A stretch of 64,000 bases of DNA from Engraulis encrasicolus (lineage: Eukaryota; Chordata; Actinopteri; Clupeiformes; Engraulidae). Position numbers and translations under genes: made by a program. The notes below the pieces were generated by a model. It made no database searches and was not told the origin of the DNA. It saw only the letters and a list, made by a program, of their open reading frames with translations. Shown piece after piece: positions 12,593-25,369 of the stretch (the first letter of the stretch is position 1; the number at the start of each line of letters is the position of its first letter). The stretch lies in contig NC_085869.1 of the NCBI RefSeq assembly GCF_034702125.1, forward strand, positions 12,851,407 to 12,915,406, in the 5' to 3' direction.

Positions 12593-13615
12593 AGTCACAC
12601 AAGGCATTAATAATAGCCAGTTACGGTTCAACACTGATCTACTCCCTGCCCGAGATGCTGTCCAGAACCTTTTGCTCACTTTTTACTGACTGGCCATAGT
12701 GGCTGTAGTGGTTTTCCAGAGTCATAGCCATTCAGCCTATCCACAGTTTTATTACCAGTAGTTTTTAGCCCTATTTTCTTAACCATGATACATCTAAGCT
12801 CAGAAAATGAAGTGATAAAACAAGATGGGCTATGAACATAGTGTGTTAAATGAAAATACCTAGGAGTAGAGTAGAGTGCTTTATTGTAGAGTGCTACATT
12901 GTAGGCTACATATCAGAATAATAGAATTTGAATGATCTTTCTTGAACCTAAATATAACACAAGGTGCAAGAACAGGATATGCCACTGAGATATTTCATAC
13001 CCAAGAATAGGTTACCTGCCAAAGTGGCAAGTGAGACTAAAATTGTTACTGGCCAAGGCCAAGTTTTACCCATCCTTGGCTGGTTGCCAGGTACTGCACG
13101 CCACCATAGTCAGTGGGAGATTTAAGTCAAAGGAGATATAGAAGGACAGAGAGTTATGAAGTGAAAGTGAAGTGAAAGCCCAACTGGGAAACTCCAACTC
13201 CCATTGTCATTGTGACACAGCACTCCACACAGGTGTTCACTGCACACAACGGACTTGCATTTATGCCAATGGCTGAAAGGCCCCCCTATCCAATACTACA
13301 ATGTAATTGGAATCCAATTCTTGGCCCCCTATCTCCCTGGGCCCGGGACAACATGCCTTTTTGCCCCCTGTCGATGGCCCTGTTACTAGTACATCTGACT
13401 GTACATTAATATGTTTTGCCTTTAAAAAAAAATAAAAAATCTGGAGCTTTGCTGTTGTGTACCTTTATGTGTAAAGTGCCTTACTCATTGTAATAATAGT
13501 CAAGGTCACAGAACAAAGGCTCTTGTCTCCTTTAGTCATGAATGAGGAAGTGCCCCCTTGGGAAGCAATGGAAATGGAGTTTGGAGTGTCCTGCGGAGGC
13601 TGCATGGAGGAAGGG

Positions 13616-13650
13616 AGAGGGGGAGGGGGAGGGGGAGGGGGAAGGGGATG
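13616..13650. repeat. (GGGGGA)n tandem repeat
   Basis: About five copies of GGGGGAG, a G-rich strand that could form a quadruplex. Confidence 0.8.
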
Positions 13651-13689
13651 GGAGGGTCTGGAGCCAATGCCTCCAGAGTTCTGCTAACA

Positions 13690-13911
13690 CAGGGGTGGGG
13701 AACCTTTCTCATTTGAGGGGCCACTTCAAATTCCTCTAAGGGCCGTAGAGGTCCTCCAAGGGCAGTGCTATGAACACAAACCACGACTTCCCCCTGCACG
13801 ACCTATGTCATATTTCATGTGAAGCTGCATAACATTAAAATGATATCAGGGCCGGATAAAACTACCTCAGGGGCCATACATGGCCCTTGAGACATAGGTC
13901 CCCCACCCCTG
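13690..13911. mobile_element. hAT-like MITE (CAGGGGTGGGGAACC ends)
   Basis: Inverted ends CAGGGGTGGGGAACC / GGTCCCCCACCCCTG. A truncated relative lies at about 47617-47870 in pou1f1 intron 4. No target duplication could be aligned. Confidence 0.7.
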
Positions 13912-14599
13912 TATCACTTCCCAGGACATACAGACATACTGTTGGAAACCCAGTGATGATGGACTCTCCTCTTCATAGGACTAATTGTTAATCTCATGTA
14001 ATTGAAGTGGCCCTTCTCTCAGCCTTAGCACAGTATGTCCCAGCTGGTCAATCTTAAATGTTAAATTAGATTGCACAATTATTTCTCAAAATCTTTGTTT
14101 ATCTGTATATGCTCCTCTCCGTGAGTTTGTTGCTGAAAGTTAATTTGCTCGTACGATATAAACAAATCTTGGTTGAAGAGCAACGGCGATACTCTTGAAT
14201 TGAATGTGAAAAACTTGAATTATTTTATTTATTATTTATGATAGTATGAGGCTGCCGATATAAGATGTTATGTTCCATAACTGAATGGGCTCAAAATTGG
14301 TATTACATGAATTAATTTCAACTACTTCGGCTCAAAGCTAATCTCCTTTACAGGGCTGGTTCTAGTCAATTTGGTGTCCGAGGCAAGCAACCCATTTCCT
14401 TTTTGTAGGCTACATTTACAAAATGGCATCTGTAAGCACAAAATCATACATCTGATCGAGCAGAGCTGATCTAGTACCTATATACCAAGTGCCCTTTAAT
14501 AATCAGTGTCAATGTAAATGTTCGATGATTTATTTCACTTGACTGTTCTAATTCTGTCTGATTTTTTGGATGTTACTATGGCACAAGTAGTAGTTGATG

Positions 14600-14765
14600 A
14601 TACACCGCGCTCTTCCGTGTGGTGCGTCTCCCGTTGAATAACTTTGAAGGTGAAAAAGTGGATCGCACTCGGGTTCTTCTTTTCTTCTTTTTTATTTTTT
14701 TATTTACATAGCAGCAGAAGTGTAGACAAACGTTTCGGCTGTTGCCTTCGTCAGTGTCTCTGTTA
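14600..14765. repeat. Single-arm relative of the hairpin family (copy C)
   Basis: Contains ATCGCACTCGGGTTCTTC, a T-rich TTTATTTACATAGC stretch, AAACGTTTCGGCTGTTGCCT and TCGTCAG in the same order as one hairpin arm plus loop. No second arm follows. Confidence 0.6.
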
Positions 14766-15679
14766 CTATGGCACCCCATGACATTTGGGGCCCTCGTCTT
14801 ACTGACTATGCTTATCAACGGCCCTGCTCCTTCAACATAAAAAAATGGGAATTGAACGAATTGAATTGAAAGTTGATTAAATCCCATCCTCTTCTAGGAT
14901 CAGCACAGGATGTTTTTTTCCTTCTCTATTTCGATTAACTTTCTATTTTATTCAAGTCTCGTGGCTACAGTATGTGTGCCTATTTTTTAAAGAACACTGA
15001 TATTGTGTTCAGTAATATCTTTATGCTTATGACCACTGTATCTCTGAAATTTCAGCTAGACTGGAGGAGTAAGGGACACCTACATTTGCTGAGAGACATT
15101 AACAGTCAAGCACATAAAGATAGGTTAGGTTACAGAGGAATAAATGTTAAAATATAGAAGCTGGACTCCATATACGCATCTCATTTAGTTTTCTGCTTGC
15201 CTGGGGATATTTAATTCCATTAAAGCGGGTAAGAGAAGAGGAGGAGGGTAAGAGAAATTGCTGCAAGTCTATCCTTTCTCACATCCAAAAACGCTCTTTT
15301 AGGGGGTTGGGACAGTTCAGTGAGTCCCACAGGAGACCAGCCTCATGTCAGCCAGCCTCCAGCCATTTCTTATCCTCCCATTTGTCCTCCATTTGTCCAT
15401 CTCTTTTCTCACAAATCCTGCAACATATGAACTTAACACAGGAGCAAAATATTACATGCTCTACACAAGAACCAAGGCCGTCGACAGACCTGATCGGGCC
15501 TGGGATAAAAATCCCTTGAAGTGGCCCCCTGCTCAAAGCATACAATGAAACGCATTATGGGCCCGGGATAACTGACCCCTTTGCGCCAGTTGACAGTTGA
15601 TGACATGGCTCTCCTCGTCTGTTCAAAGATGTTCCAGGTCGACCAAGAGCAGATGGCTCCCTTCACTCTGTCCTTGTCA

Positions 15680-15813
15680 TTAAAGGGTAACTTCTGCCAA
15701 TTTCGACATGCAGTTGTAATGCTCACACTACCCTGGACTTGTCAGTACCCAGCACTGGACTGGGACCGAAAAGTGGCCCGGGCATTTTTGGCATAGATCG
15801 GCCCGAACACACA

Positions 15814-15873
<60 letters not shown>

Positions 15874-16393
15874 CAGGCCACTTTCATACTTTATCTTGAC
15901 TGGCTGAATCCACTGTCTATATATCAACGACGGACCAATGGGCCTCCTCCCTCTAATTTGCGGGCCAATCCCCAGGAAAACAACAACCACAACAACAACA
16001 GTGTCGGCCCCTGGGGACTGTCGGCCCACCGGGAAAATGCCCTGTATGCCAGATGACCAGTCCACCCCTGTCAGTACCTGAGAATTTGTCAGCATTTTCC
16101 GAGATCCTGGTCATTGTAATGAGGGTGTTGAATTCCCAATAACATCCAAAAGGTTATGCAACATCAGCAGGCAACTAGCAAACAGCGATACCTTTTGGAA
16201 TAATACTTGGAGTAGGCCTATGTTACGTAAGAAAGTTTTTAATGTAAACAACATTTGCCCCCAACCCCCATTAGAATAGCTCAGATCTTGGAAAGGGCTG
16301 AGTCGAAAAATGCAGCTTCACCAGATACTGACAACTCAAGAGTAACGTGAGCAATACAGCAGCATATTGAAATCGGCAGAAGTTCTCCTTTAA
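15680..16393. mobile_element. MITE (AAAGGGTAACTTCTGCC ends) split by a hAT-like insertion
   Basis: The ends TTAAAGGGTAACTTCTGCCA and GGCAGAAGTTCTCCTTTAA are inverted. Internal matches (CTACCCTGGACTTGTCAGTA and the reverse near the other end) pair it with the copy at 54689-55108. Sequence 15750-16070 is a later nested element; without it the length is about 390 bp. Confidence 0.75.
15750..16070. mobile_element. hAT-like MITE nested in another MITE
   Basis: The ends CAGCACTGGACTGG and CCAGTCCACCCCTG are imperfect inverted repeats. An 8-bp target duplication TCAGTACC (15742-15749 and 16071-16078) is perfect. A (CGCA)n tract at 15816-15875 lies inside. Related elements are at 42073 and 54234. 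Confidence 0.85.
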
Positions 16394-16457
16394 CATCTTG
16401 ACATATGATTTCTGTAAAAGAAGGGGAGTGTTTTCTATTCAGCTTCCAATGGACCCT

Positions 16458-16651
16458 AATGCCTCTTTTCCACTTCCGGTTTTCTGGAAGGCCTACAGCT
16501 TGACACAGCGTGACTCGGCCACCACTTTTTGCTTTTCGATTGAGCTGTGTCGTGCCTATTCGAAAAGCAAAAAATGGTTGCCGAGTCGCACTGCGTCGAG
16601 CTATGTAGGCCTACCAGAAAACCAGTGGAAAACCAGTGGAAAAGAGGCATT
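16458..16651. mobile_element. Foldback MITE (TAATGCCTCTTTTCCACT ends)
   Basis: Inverted ends TAATGCCTCTTTTCCACT / AGTGGAAAAGAGGCATTA. The arms extend inward over GGTTTTCTGG, GGCCTACA and GCGACTCGGC-type blocks, so nearly the whole 194 bp can fold. Confidence 0.8.
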
Positions 16652-17633
16652 ATTTCAAATGTATTGGTAGCTTATATCATATCATTTGCTTTTAAGTTCT
16701 CATTCCATTTTCTCCCCCCTGTTCCAAAGTCAGGTGGCACAGCATAGTACTCAAGAAAACCGCCAATCACAGCATGTGTGTGGCCATAATAAAGCCCACC
16801 ATGCCCCATTTAACACGGCGTACAAGGGTGTTGACACGCGCTGGCTGCAGAATACTGACTCTCTTTTAACTACAGTATCTAAACAGTGCCAGGAGAAGCG
16901 TGTTTCATCTCGGGCTGCTCGCATGAGGAAAGCAAATTAGTTTAAATTATTCCGGCAAATTGGAAGAGAAGTTGGCATATGGATGTGAGCAGAGTAGATT
17001 AGCTTTAGATGGAGCTACGGCTTGTTGTATGGCCGCCATATGCTCCGTTACCTTCCACTGACAAAAAAGCCCAAACAAATGTAAGAAAATAGCATTCCAC
17101 ATGCGGGCAGCTGGGTTTGTGTTGGTGATTGTTAGACTAATCATCCGCTCAATTACGCAGGAATGTGGATGAAAGTTGAGGCTGCAGGGAGACTGACTGT
17201 GGTTGGGTGGTGGGGTCTCCACAGTTTTGACAGCTCGACACACACAGACACATAGCACCTTATGGTTCAGATGACAATCTGGTCACCTGCTTATAAAGTT
17301 TCTGTAGCCTACTCTACCTTGCTACTTCACCACCAGTAAAACAGGCACTAAAATAGTGTTGTGATGTTTGTGAGCGAACTGATTCTTTTGAACGGCTCCT
17401 AAGTGTGAACGATGGGAACCGAATCACAGCTGGGGACACTCTTTTCCCTTTTTTATGTTCATTTTAAGCTTGTGGCCTTCAAGTGAGTACTTCAGTGTGA
17501 GAAAACACAAGTGTCTCAGCCTCAGAGAGTGGCAGGAACAGTCTTAAGAAGGAGGAGGATAGTCAGGTGTTGTTTGGACGGAATGAGCCAGAGCTGGATT
17601 CTTAAATGATATCTTCTTAACACTGAATAAATA

Positions 17634-17873
17634 TATGAAGAGTTTATGTTAAACAGCGCATCTCCATTTTGTAGAATGTTGGAAAATTGACATTTTGTAT
17701 TGGGCATTCCATTGCAAAAAGCATTTTATGTAGGTTTAAAAAGTATGTTCTCAGAATACTTGAATGGCAAGATATCACACATAGTTGATAGGACCTCTGA
17801 ACAGTCCTTTCCAATAATAAAATGCAAAAGTCAAAAATGGTGGATACACCGTTTTGCAACGAATCCCTTCATA
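17634..17873. mobile_element. MITE family B, copy 2
   Basis: Same interior order as 59943-60197 (GAATGTTGGAAAATTGACAT ... AAAAATGGTGGATACACCG); the terminal repeats are degraded. Confidence 0.75.
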
Positions 17874-18085
17874 TATACTGTAGAACGAGGCAGTTTTTGA
17901 ACGGCTCTTTGAAAGGAACAAGCCACATCCTGTCAAAGAGCCATTAAATCCCATCTCTACTGTCAAAGTTCCATGATTTTTTTTCAAGCCCATACAGGAA
18001 TTAATCAGGAATATTTTACTAAAATCTAACTCAATCTGAACCAATATGGAACTGAACAAGTACTGTAAATACAAATAGACTCATA

Positions 18086-18215
<130 letters not shown>

Positions 18216-18473
18216 ATAAATGTATACTGTATCTACTGTACCACCCATAATACTTTGTCTTCTATCTCTTTCTCAAGAACACTGAATGACAACTGTGCGT
18301 GATAATGTGAATTGCTATTGCTATATTGCTACAGACTTATCACAGTGCAGAACATCCCTCAGGCTTGCTGCAAATTGAAGGTCAAATATTTTGTATAGGC
18401 CTACTGTACAGCCCAGTTGGCACCAACCACATTACAGTACACGGTTGTTATTTTCAACAAATGTGTGTATATA

Positions 18474-19367
18474 CACTCACCGGCCACTCCATTAGGAACA
18501 CCTCTCTAATGCTGGGTTGGACCCCCTTTTGCCTTCAGAACTGCCTGACCTGCCTACAACAAAACTCGGGTAGGCTGTGGTATTCCAACAAAGATACATT
18601 TGTACTAATATGCCCAAATTGTGCTAAGAAAATGTCCTTATGCCATTATATCCCCTGCCTGAAATGTTGATGTAAAGCAGGGTTGACCCATGTTTTCATG
18701 CTGTTGACGCCAAATTCGGACCGTTCTACCTGAGTGTTGCAGTAGATATCAAGAATCATCAGACCATTTTCCGATCTTCTAGTGCAGTTTATGGTGAGGC
18801 TGTGTAAATTGTTGGCTCATTTTCATGTTCTTAGCTGACAGGAGTGGCACCAAATGTGGTTTTCTGCAGCTATAGCCCATTTGCCTCAAGATTTGATGTG
18901 CTGTGTAATCAGGGATTCTCTTATGCATACCTCGGTTGTCATGAGTGTTTTTTTTTTTTTAACTTAATGTTGCCTTTGTATCAACCCAAACCAGTATGGC
19001 TATTCTTCTGACCTCTGCCATCAACAAGCCATTTTTGCCCACAGAATCACTGCTCACTGCATTTTTTTTTACTTTTTCGTACCATTCTTTGTAAACCCTA
19101 GAGATGGTTGTGCGTGAATATCTTAGTAGATCAGCCATTTCTGACATTCTCAAATCAGGCCCTTCGGCACCCACAGCCATGCCATGTTAAAAGTCATTTA
19201 AATAACCTTTCTTCCACATTATAATGCTCGGTTTGAACTCTATCAGATCATCTCTGCCATGTCTACATGCACAAATGCATTGAGTTGCCACCATGTGATT
19301 GGCTGATCAGAAATTTGTCTCAATGAACAGTTGTAACAGGTGTTCCTAATGTAGTGGCCGGTGAGTG
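18474..19367 (-). mobile_element. Internally deleted Tc1/mariner-type element
   Basis: An 894-bp element with matching ends (CACTCACCGGCCACTCCATT and its near reverse complement), flanked by TA at 18472-18473 and 19368-19369. The minus-strand frame at 19180-18959 encodes the N-terminal helix-turn-helix of a Tc1-type transposase (MSEMADLLRYSRTTISRVYK). The catalytic part is missing or unrecognisable, so this is a non-autonomous deletion copy. Confidence 0.8.
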
Positions 19368-19461
19368 TATATGGATTGAGATGAAATTGGAAAAATTTAC
19401 CAGAAATTCATAAATCACAAAGAGATTCATCTGTAGAATCATTGCCAATAGAACTCAGCTA

Positions 19462-19467
19462 TTTATT
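19462..19467 (-). terminator. Candidate vgll3 polyadenylation signal
   Basis: AATAAA on the minus strand, about 566 bp past the vgll3 stop codon and 95 bp before the edge of a Tc1-like element. Other signals farther on are possible; transcript data would decide. Confidence 0.35.
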
Positions 19468-20032
19468 TCTAGTGTCAAACTTACAAAACTATCTCCCACA
19501 TTGCCAGAACAATACAGGGTGCAACACATTCGATAAGAGCAATAATACAAATGTATATTACAGTTATTATATACACATAATTTACAGTCATGGTTATGTA
19601 CAAATACAGATATAAAAAACATAAACCAGTCATTAACTGTCACATAAAAAGAATCGTTTTCAATAAAAGAAGGTTCTTTGAGCAGAACAAAATGTTACAT
19701 CAGAGCAGTAGCACCCTGTTGGTAAAGGGTGTATCAACATTCTGTAGAAACGAGTTCCCAGTTCCCAGTTCCATGTCCTTCATTTGAAATGATGGGTGGG
19801 GGAAAGCTGTCTTCCTAGACTCGTTATCTACTGGATGGTGGCCTCTACCAAACCAGAGACTGATATCAGCCAGGGATTTTCACCCGGAACATTTCTGAGA
19901 GAGACATAGTATTGCCGTATTCTTACTGATGGAAACATATTCTTCAGTGTGACTTCATTCCTGGTAATACTGAATGTTCTGTTCAAAGGAACACGTAGGG
20001 CAGTACTCTAGGTGTTGATTTGATTCAGGAGT

Positions 20033-22312
20033 TCAGAACCAAACCGCTGCTTTGATTTTGTCCTGGTCCACATCTGCGTGCAGACAAGAAAGAAACATTG
20101 AGAAATACTGCTGCGCTCATGGTCAAATATTGACAGGAGACATTTTCAAAAACCAATTGGCTACACTTTTACTTCATACCGGCATCATATGCATGACATG
20201 ACAGGGTCATCATAGTGTCAAAACAGAGTCACGACACAGTCATGCACGAATCATAAACATTATCACAATGTCATGGATGTTTTATGGCCATGAAAAGTTG
20301 ACATTGTTAGGTTTGTCTTTGCCAATTAATGGCAACAACAATCATAAAATGTTTATGACACATCCTGAGTTATGACACCATTATGACACTGTAACGTCTA
20401 TGCCTATGCCTATGACGCCGTCATCATGTTAAATGTTAACAACCAATCAAACACATTGACATTACACAGGAACTCTAAAACAACACTCACTTGTGTCGAG
20501 GGTATCCAATGAGCTTTGGAACGAGGTCTGCCAACTAGAGGGTTGCGTGGCGGTGGCGGTGGCGGCAGCTTCCAGGTCTGTTTTGGCGCCGTCCCTGGGG
20601 GGCGTGAGGCTGCAGGGTGAGCGGGTGGAGGAGGAGTGGAGGAGCAGCGGGCTGAAGCAGGACTCCAAGCTGGGGCCGTGAGGATGGGCTAACATGTGGG
20701 GGTGGGGGTGGGGGTGGTTGTGCGCGTGAGGATGGCGCGGGTGCACGTGATGATGATGATGGCTGTACAAGTCGTGCATGTGAGGGTGAGGGTAGCTAGC
20801 GCCACCAGCAGCAGCAGCCTGAGGGCTAAGGCCATAATGCCAGGAGTCAGGAAGGCCAACAGCAGGGGTCATGCTGAGCTGGTGCGGGAGGCTGTGCCCA
20901 CTCCAGCCCGGGGTGCCCGTGGTGGCATCGGGCGAGTGAAAGGTGGCCGCCGTGGGGTAGTCCGGATGATGAACCGCGGAGAGGCAGGGGGAGGCCTGGG
21001 AGGAGTAGCCAGTGCTGGTCCACAACGGGGAAGGTATACTGCTCCCACAGTGAGCATCAGGCAGAGAGCCTCTTTCTGAAGCACAAGAAGGCGGTGGATG
21101 GACATTAGAAAACACAAGAACCTCTAATGCAGGTGTATAGAGGCTGGGCCGTTCACAAAGAAGCCTATGCATTTAGGTCATTAGGAAATGAAACAGAATA
21201 ATGTCTTTAAGTACAAAAAACAGTGCTAGTTGTAGAGTTGTATTAAGTAGAAGTAGGCCTACAAGTAGGCCTACTCTTACATAGGCTATGTAAAACAGTA
21301 AGTGGTTTCATATTACATGGTTCCAACTTAGCTTTTTTCAACCTAAGTGTGGTAATTACATCTTTAGTATTTCTACTTCTACTTCTCTGGTTTGTTCTGT
21401 ATCTCACTCTAAATAATTCATGTAGCGTTTATTTGGTATTTACTTAGGCAGAGAGAGATTTTTAAAAGCTGAAATGAAATCACCTCTCCATAGTGGTCCT
21501 GATGATGAAAACCGTGAGGCTGGTTTGGCATCGCTGGTAAAGGCACTCGTTTGACTCAGGGCACGGGAGAAGTGTTCGTCCACCACATCCCCAATGTTGC
21601 CCTGGAAGTAGGTGAACACCACGCACTTGGCGCTGAGGTATTCCGCCTCCGCTGGCGCTGGCTGGACACCTTTACCCAGCGATGAGCCAACTTCGGTTGA
21701 CCCTCCTGGCACCTCCTCCTGTCTTGGACTCTCCTGTTGCTTCGGTGGCTGCCTCATCCCCTCAGCGCAGGGTGTGGGGAGGATACTGAAAGTAGATTCC
21801 TGCATCTTGTTGTAAGCACTGAGCGTCTTCTGTCAAGACAGAAAAAGAAGGGAGAAAAGTGTACACAGTATTAGTTAGTGTTAATATTAGTCGTGGAATT
21901 AGAAGGGTTCCTTTCTCTTTCAACATACAGCACCAAACATACCAGAGGACTTGGGTGACACAAATATTTAAATTGAGTGCAGATTGAATACTTCTGCCAT
22001 CATGTCCCACCAACAATAACAAGGCTATTTTATTTAGGCTATAACGCAATCTAATACCAAACATTCAAAATAATTCAATCCGGTGATGTGCAAGGAGTTA
22101 AGATGACAGGTTTGAAGGTTTAATGGGTTACGCTGGCCACAAAATGTGGACGTAAAACGGATTTTAAAATAAATGTCATCGCTGCCCCTGTTGCCACAAA
22201 CCTGTTGCTGGTACGCCGCCCTGTAGGCTGCCGCTGCCGCTGCTGTTGTCGCTGGCAAGTAATGGAGGGCTCCATAACTCTGGTGGTGATACATAACATC
22301 CAAACAGCTCAT
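20033..22312 (-). CDS. vgll3: Vestigial-like family member 3 (TEAD transcription cofactor)
   Basis: Four exons with GT/AG junctions: 22312-22202, 21829-21484, 21075-20491 and 20073-20033, 1083 nt, 360 residues. Exon 1 gives MSCLDVMYHHQSYGALHYLP, close to the start of human VGLL3 (MSCAEVMYHPQPYGASQYLP), which fixes the start codon. Residues about 98-127 form the TONDU/Vg motif (EYLSAKCVVFTYFQGNIGDV then VDEHFSRAL), the TEAD-binding surface of the family. Residues 249-285 are extremely His-rich, as in mammalian VGLL3, and exon 1 has a six-alanine run. The 13-residue last exon (VDQDKIKAAVWF) aligns with the human tail ending KESPWY and was chosen over read-through of exon 3. The family lacks a DNA-binding domain and acts in the nucleus through TEAD factors. 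In Atlantic salmon this locus is known for its association with age at maturity. Introns are short (372, 408, 417 bp); intron 3 holds a MITE. Identification is firm; exon 4 rests on homology of a short peptide. Confidence 0.95.
20162..20441. mobile_element. MITE family D copy in vgll3 intron 3
   Basis: TACACTTTTACTTCATACCG start and a TCATGACA-rich interior (ATGTTTTATGGCCATGAAAA, CATAAAATGTTTATGAC) matching 59571-59852 in reverse. It fills about two thirds of the 417-bp intron. Confidence 0.75.
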
Positions 22313-22581
22313 TGCAAGGAACTTAAAGTTTCGACAGGTACACAACTGCAAAAAAAAACGTCAAAGTTGTGCTCCTCATAGACAGGTAGACTCGTCGTTT
22401 CATCCTGACTATATACAACTGCTGGCAAACAAAGACATGGCGAATGAAAGGAAATATTAGCATGCAAACAAAAGTCACCGTTGGGGATCAACCACTCCGA
22501 GCTTACATATTGAAATTGAAGCGCAATTCGTCACTACTCCACGCGCCGCGTTCAGACATCTGGATTTTTGGTGCTGCGTCG

Positions 22582-22616
22582 ATTGGACGAAAGTTTGCGG
22601 TTAGCTCGCTGATTGG
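22582..22616 (-). promoter_or_regulatory. Two CCAAT boxes upstream of vgll3
   Basis: Inverted CCAAT boxes (ATTGG on the plus strand) lie at 22582-22586 and 22612-22616. The second has full NF-Y context (TGACCAATCA on the coding strand). They sit about 270 and 300 bp upstream of the vgll3 ATG in a moderately GC-rich stretch, a usual distance for a core promoter with a 5' UTR. No TATA box was seen. The promoter role is inferred from position. Confidence 0.45.
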
Positions 22617-23321
22617 TCATCTACAATGACACTGCAACACCCATGCCTGTCAGTGTTGCATCAACGGAGCGAGTACAGTAGTGCAACTCCTGGAATGCGG
22701 GAGTTTTCGCCCGAGTAGCCTACAAGCTCAAGCCAGACATTTCACTTCTAACTGCAGCGCGCAGGAGTTTCGTCTCTTCACGGTCTCCAGCTCCAGGGCC
22801 TGCGTCAAAATGGTTAGACTGGTAACTCAACTCAATGTCTTAACAGTTCCACACCTCACATTTTCCCCATGCTGCTACACCTTCCGCATACCACATACTA
22901 CACACCAGTCTAACATAAAAAGTGGAGAATGCGTTAAAGCGCGTTTGCCTTCCTTGGAAGATTGACTAAGCAGGCAAGCTTCCTATTCCTAAATTGCGAC
23001 AAAGCTGTAGGATGACTCTAAAGTTTAGTTTTTGGACTAATTCTGATTATCGTTAGGATGTTTATTATACCTACCAGGGCCGGTGACAGCTTTAACCGGG
23101 CTCAGGACAAAATCATCTGAAAGGGCCCCCCTACAATGTAATGGGGTCCCAATACAGGGTCTCCTCTTTCCCTGGCCCACTTGTCTTTCTACTGCGGGCT
23201 TTGCTGCCATCTGTTGTTGGCATCTAAGTTCTAGAAAACAATTTGCTGCTCTAGAAGTCATCATTATGACCGAGGAGATTTTGTCATCTGTGACAATGTG
23301 AACTGGTGTGAAAATCCCTTT

Positions 23322-23678
23322 AAAGGTGCACCATGTAAGATGGTGGCGCAGGGTGGCCAGAGTAGGTATTGCAACTATGCAGGTCACAAACTGTGCTGCC
23401 TATTGCCAAAATTTTTACCAATAATTTTAAAACAATATTTACTAGTGTGACCAAAGCACAGTAAGTTTTGCCACTAAAAATGACTTTTTCCTGGAAATTC
23501 AAAATGGCGGACCATGGAGAAGAGCCCCCTTTTCATGTAGGGCCTATGAAAAGTGCAATTTTCTCAGTAACATTGAATACTTAGAATTTGATGGTGGTGG
23601 TAAGTATTTGTTAGAAAGTTAACATTTGTGAATGGGCAATGGAAATGAACTACTAAAAATATTACACGGTGCACCTTT
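23322..23678. mobile_element. MITE family A, copy 3 (reversed)
   Basis: Ends AAAGGTGCACCATGTAAG / TTACACGGTGCACCTTT. The interior is the reverse complement of copies 1 and 2. Confidence 0.85.
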
Positions 23679-23873
23679 AAAAGACATCTATGAGATGTAA
23701 TTTCATGTTGTGTTAAGGTGATTAACAAATGATGCTCTTAATCTTCAGTACAAGTACTTAAGTCAATGCATACAGTACATACTTGGCAATCTTCTGGTGA
23801 ACCACATACAGTACACATCTGTTTATTTGTATTTTAACATCATCCTACCTAAAATATCCTCTATGCCCTAAAG

Positions 23874-24222
23874 CAGGGGTGTCAAACTCAGGCCGGGGGC
23901 CCGCTGAATCATTTATTTTTGGCTCGCGAGATCATTTCAAATGTGTATTATAGTTGGCCCACATACAACATAAATATATAGCGTATTAAGACTTGAACAT
24001 GAAAATTCGTGCATCACAGGAATAAGACTGGGCCCAGGTCAGTGAAACAGCCCACATTCAAATACAACATAATATGTGCGGCACATTTGAACTATGATGG
24101 GAATATCTGTTTGTGAAATTTAGATACATGACTATTAAGTGTGTGTGTGTGCAAAATTTTAGTCAATTTTTCCATCCAGATTCTGATTTTGGACCTCTGT
24201 CAATTGGAATGTGACACCCCTG
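23874..24222. mobile_element. hAT-like MITE (CAGGGGTGTCAAACTCA ends)
   Basis: Inverted ends CAGGGGTGTCAAACTCA / GTGACACCCCTG and a perfect duplication CCCTAAAG (23866-23873, 24223-24230). Relatives: 38137-38452 (degenerate, chmp2b intron 3) and the remnant ending near 53961. Confidence 0.87.
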
Positions 24223-25369
24223 CCCTAAAGCAATCAGACAGAAGACACATTGGGGTGGATGTTACAAAATGCTCTGTGAACATGGTTGCATATTTTACTT
24301 TTTTAATTGCCAAAGTGATATACCGGTACTTTGTTAGTACATCAGATGAGCCATAGTAGACCCATGAATAAATAGTTGGATGCATCTGTCACTTTCATAT
24401 CGTTTCACTTTGCACAAAGCGACACAATCAAAACATAGCTGTATTTATTCACATATTCTCTTTGAAAATAGCTGAGACATGCAGATGGAAACTTGAATAA
24501 TTCAATGGAGCCAGCTCTGTTTGTGGGATAACTGGGGCACAAGCCTATTGGGCTCATAGGGGGCATAGGAGAACCCAAGTCAGGTAGTGCTGGGTGTAAA
24601 AAAACAGATTTATTCCTTCCCTATTGCAATGCATAGGACCTACTGATTAGTGATTGCCATTAACTTTTTAACTTACCGGCCATATTGGCTAGTGGTTTTA
24701 CCAAGTCACTATTAAGCTATTCAGCTATTCGGCCGTTCAGCTATCCTTCAAGTCACAAATTTGATAGGCCTATTGTTTTTCACAAACAACAGAATATAGG
24801 CTACTCTGATATGCCATATCAAGCAATAAGCTCACAGCCAAATTGGCTAGTGACACTGAAATTACGGTATTACTAGCTACAGCTAAGTTTTACCAGCATG
24901 TGGCTGGTTGGCAGGTGCCAGTGTCAAGCCCTGCTACTGATCCATGATCCTTTCCAATTGTACATCGTGTTCGAACATTCAAAAAAGCAAACCATTTTCG
25001 GATGGCTGAATGGAGGATGGGCGAGCTGGTATATAGGGGAGTAGAGTCGCTGCACCAGACTAAAAAGGCTACTGAACAGAGGACTCTGTTGTACTGTGTA
25101 AACTTGTACTGTCTTGCCATCTGACCCCTAGTGGCCTCAAGAGGGATGTGTGCTACAGTACTTCCTCTGCTTCTCTCCATGTACAATACTGACACGAGGT
25201 CTCACTATCATCAGTCAAGCTAATTACCTAAATCTGCAAATGGAACCTCCACACACAGCCAACTACTATGATGAGTCTCTCAGTACTGTGAAAAGAAGGT
25301 GATTTGGGCTATATCTTCAACTTAACACATCAACAATCACTACATTTATATGATGTTTTTAATTACGGA

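Noticed and set aside
15816..15875. CRISPR-like array of short direct repeats
   Set aside because: It is a simple CGCA microsatellite with no spacers; all other arrays in the window are microsatellites too.
18959..19180. Small helix-turn-helix regulatory gene
   Set aside because: It is the N-terminal domain of a Tc1-type transposase inside an element with inverted ends and TA flanks.
20462..20490. vgll3 ending in exon 3 with ...SECCFRVPV
   Set aside because: A strong donor GTGAGT at 20490-20485 and a downstream exon encoding the conserved VGLL3 tail make this read-through into intron 3.
20696..21079. 127-codon plus-strand frame across the vgll3 locus
   Set aside because: It is the antisense shadow of vgll3 exon 3; the minus strand has clear VGLL3 homology and splice sites.
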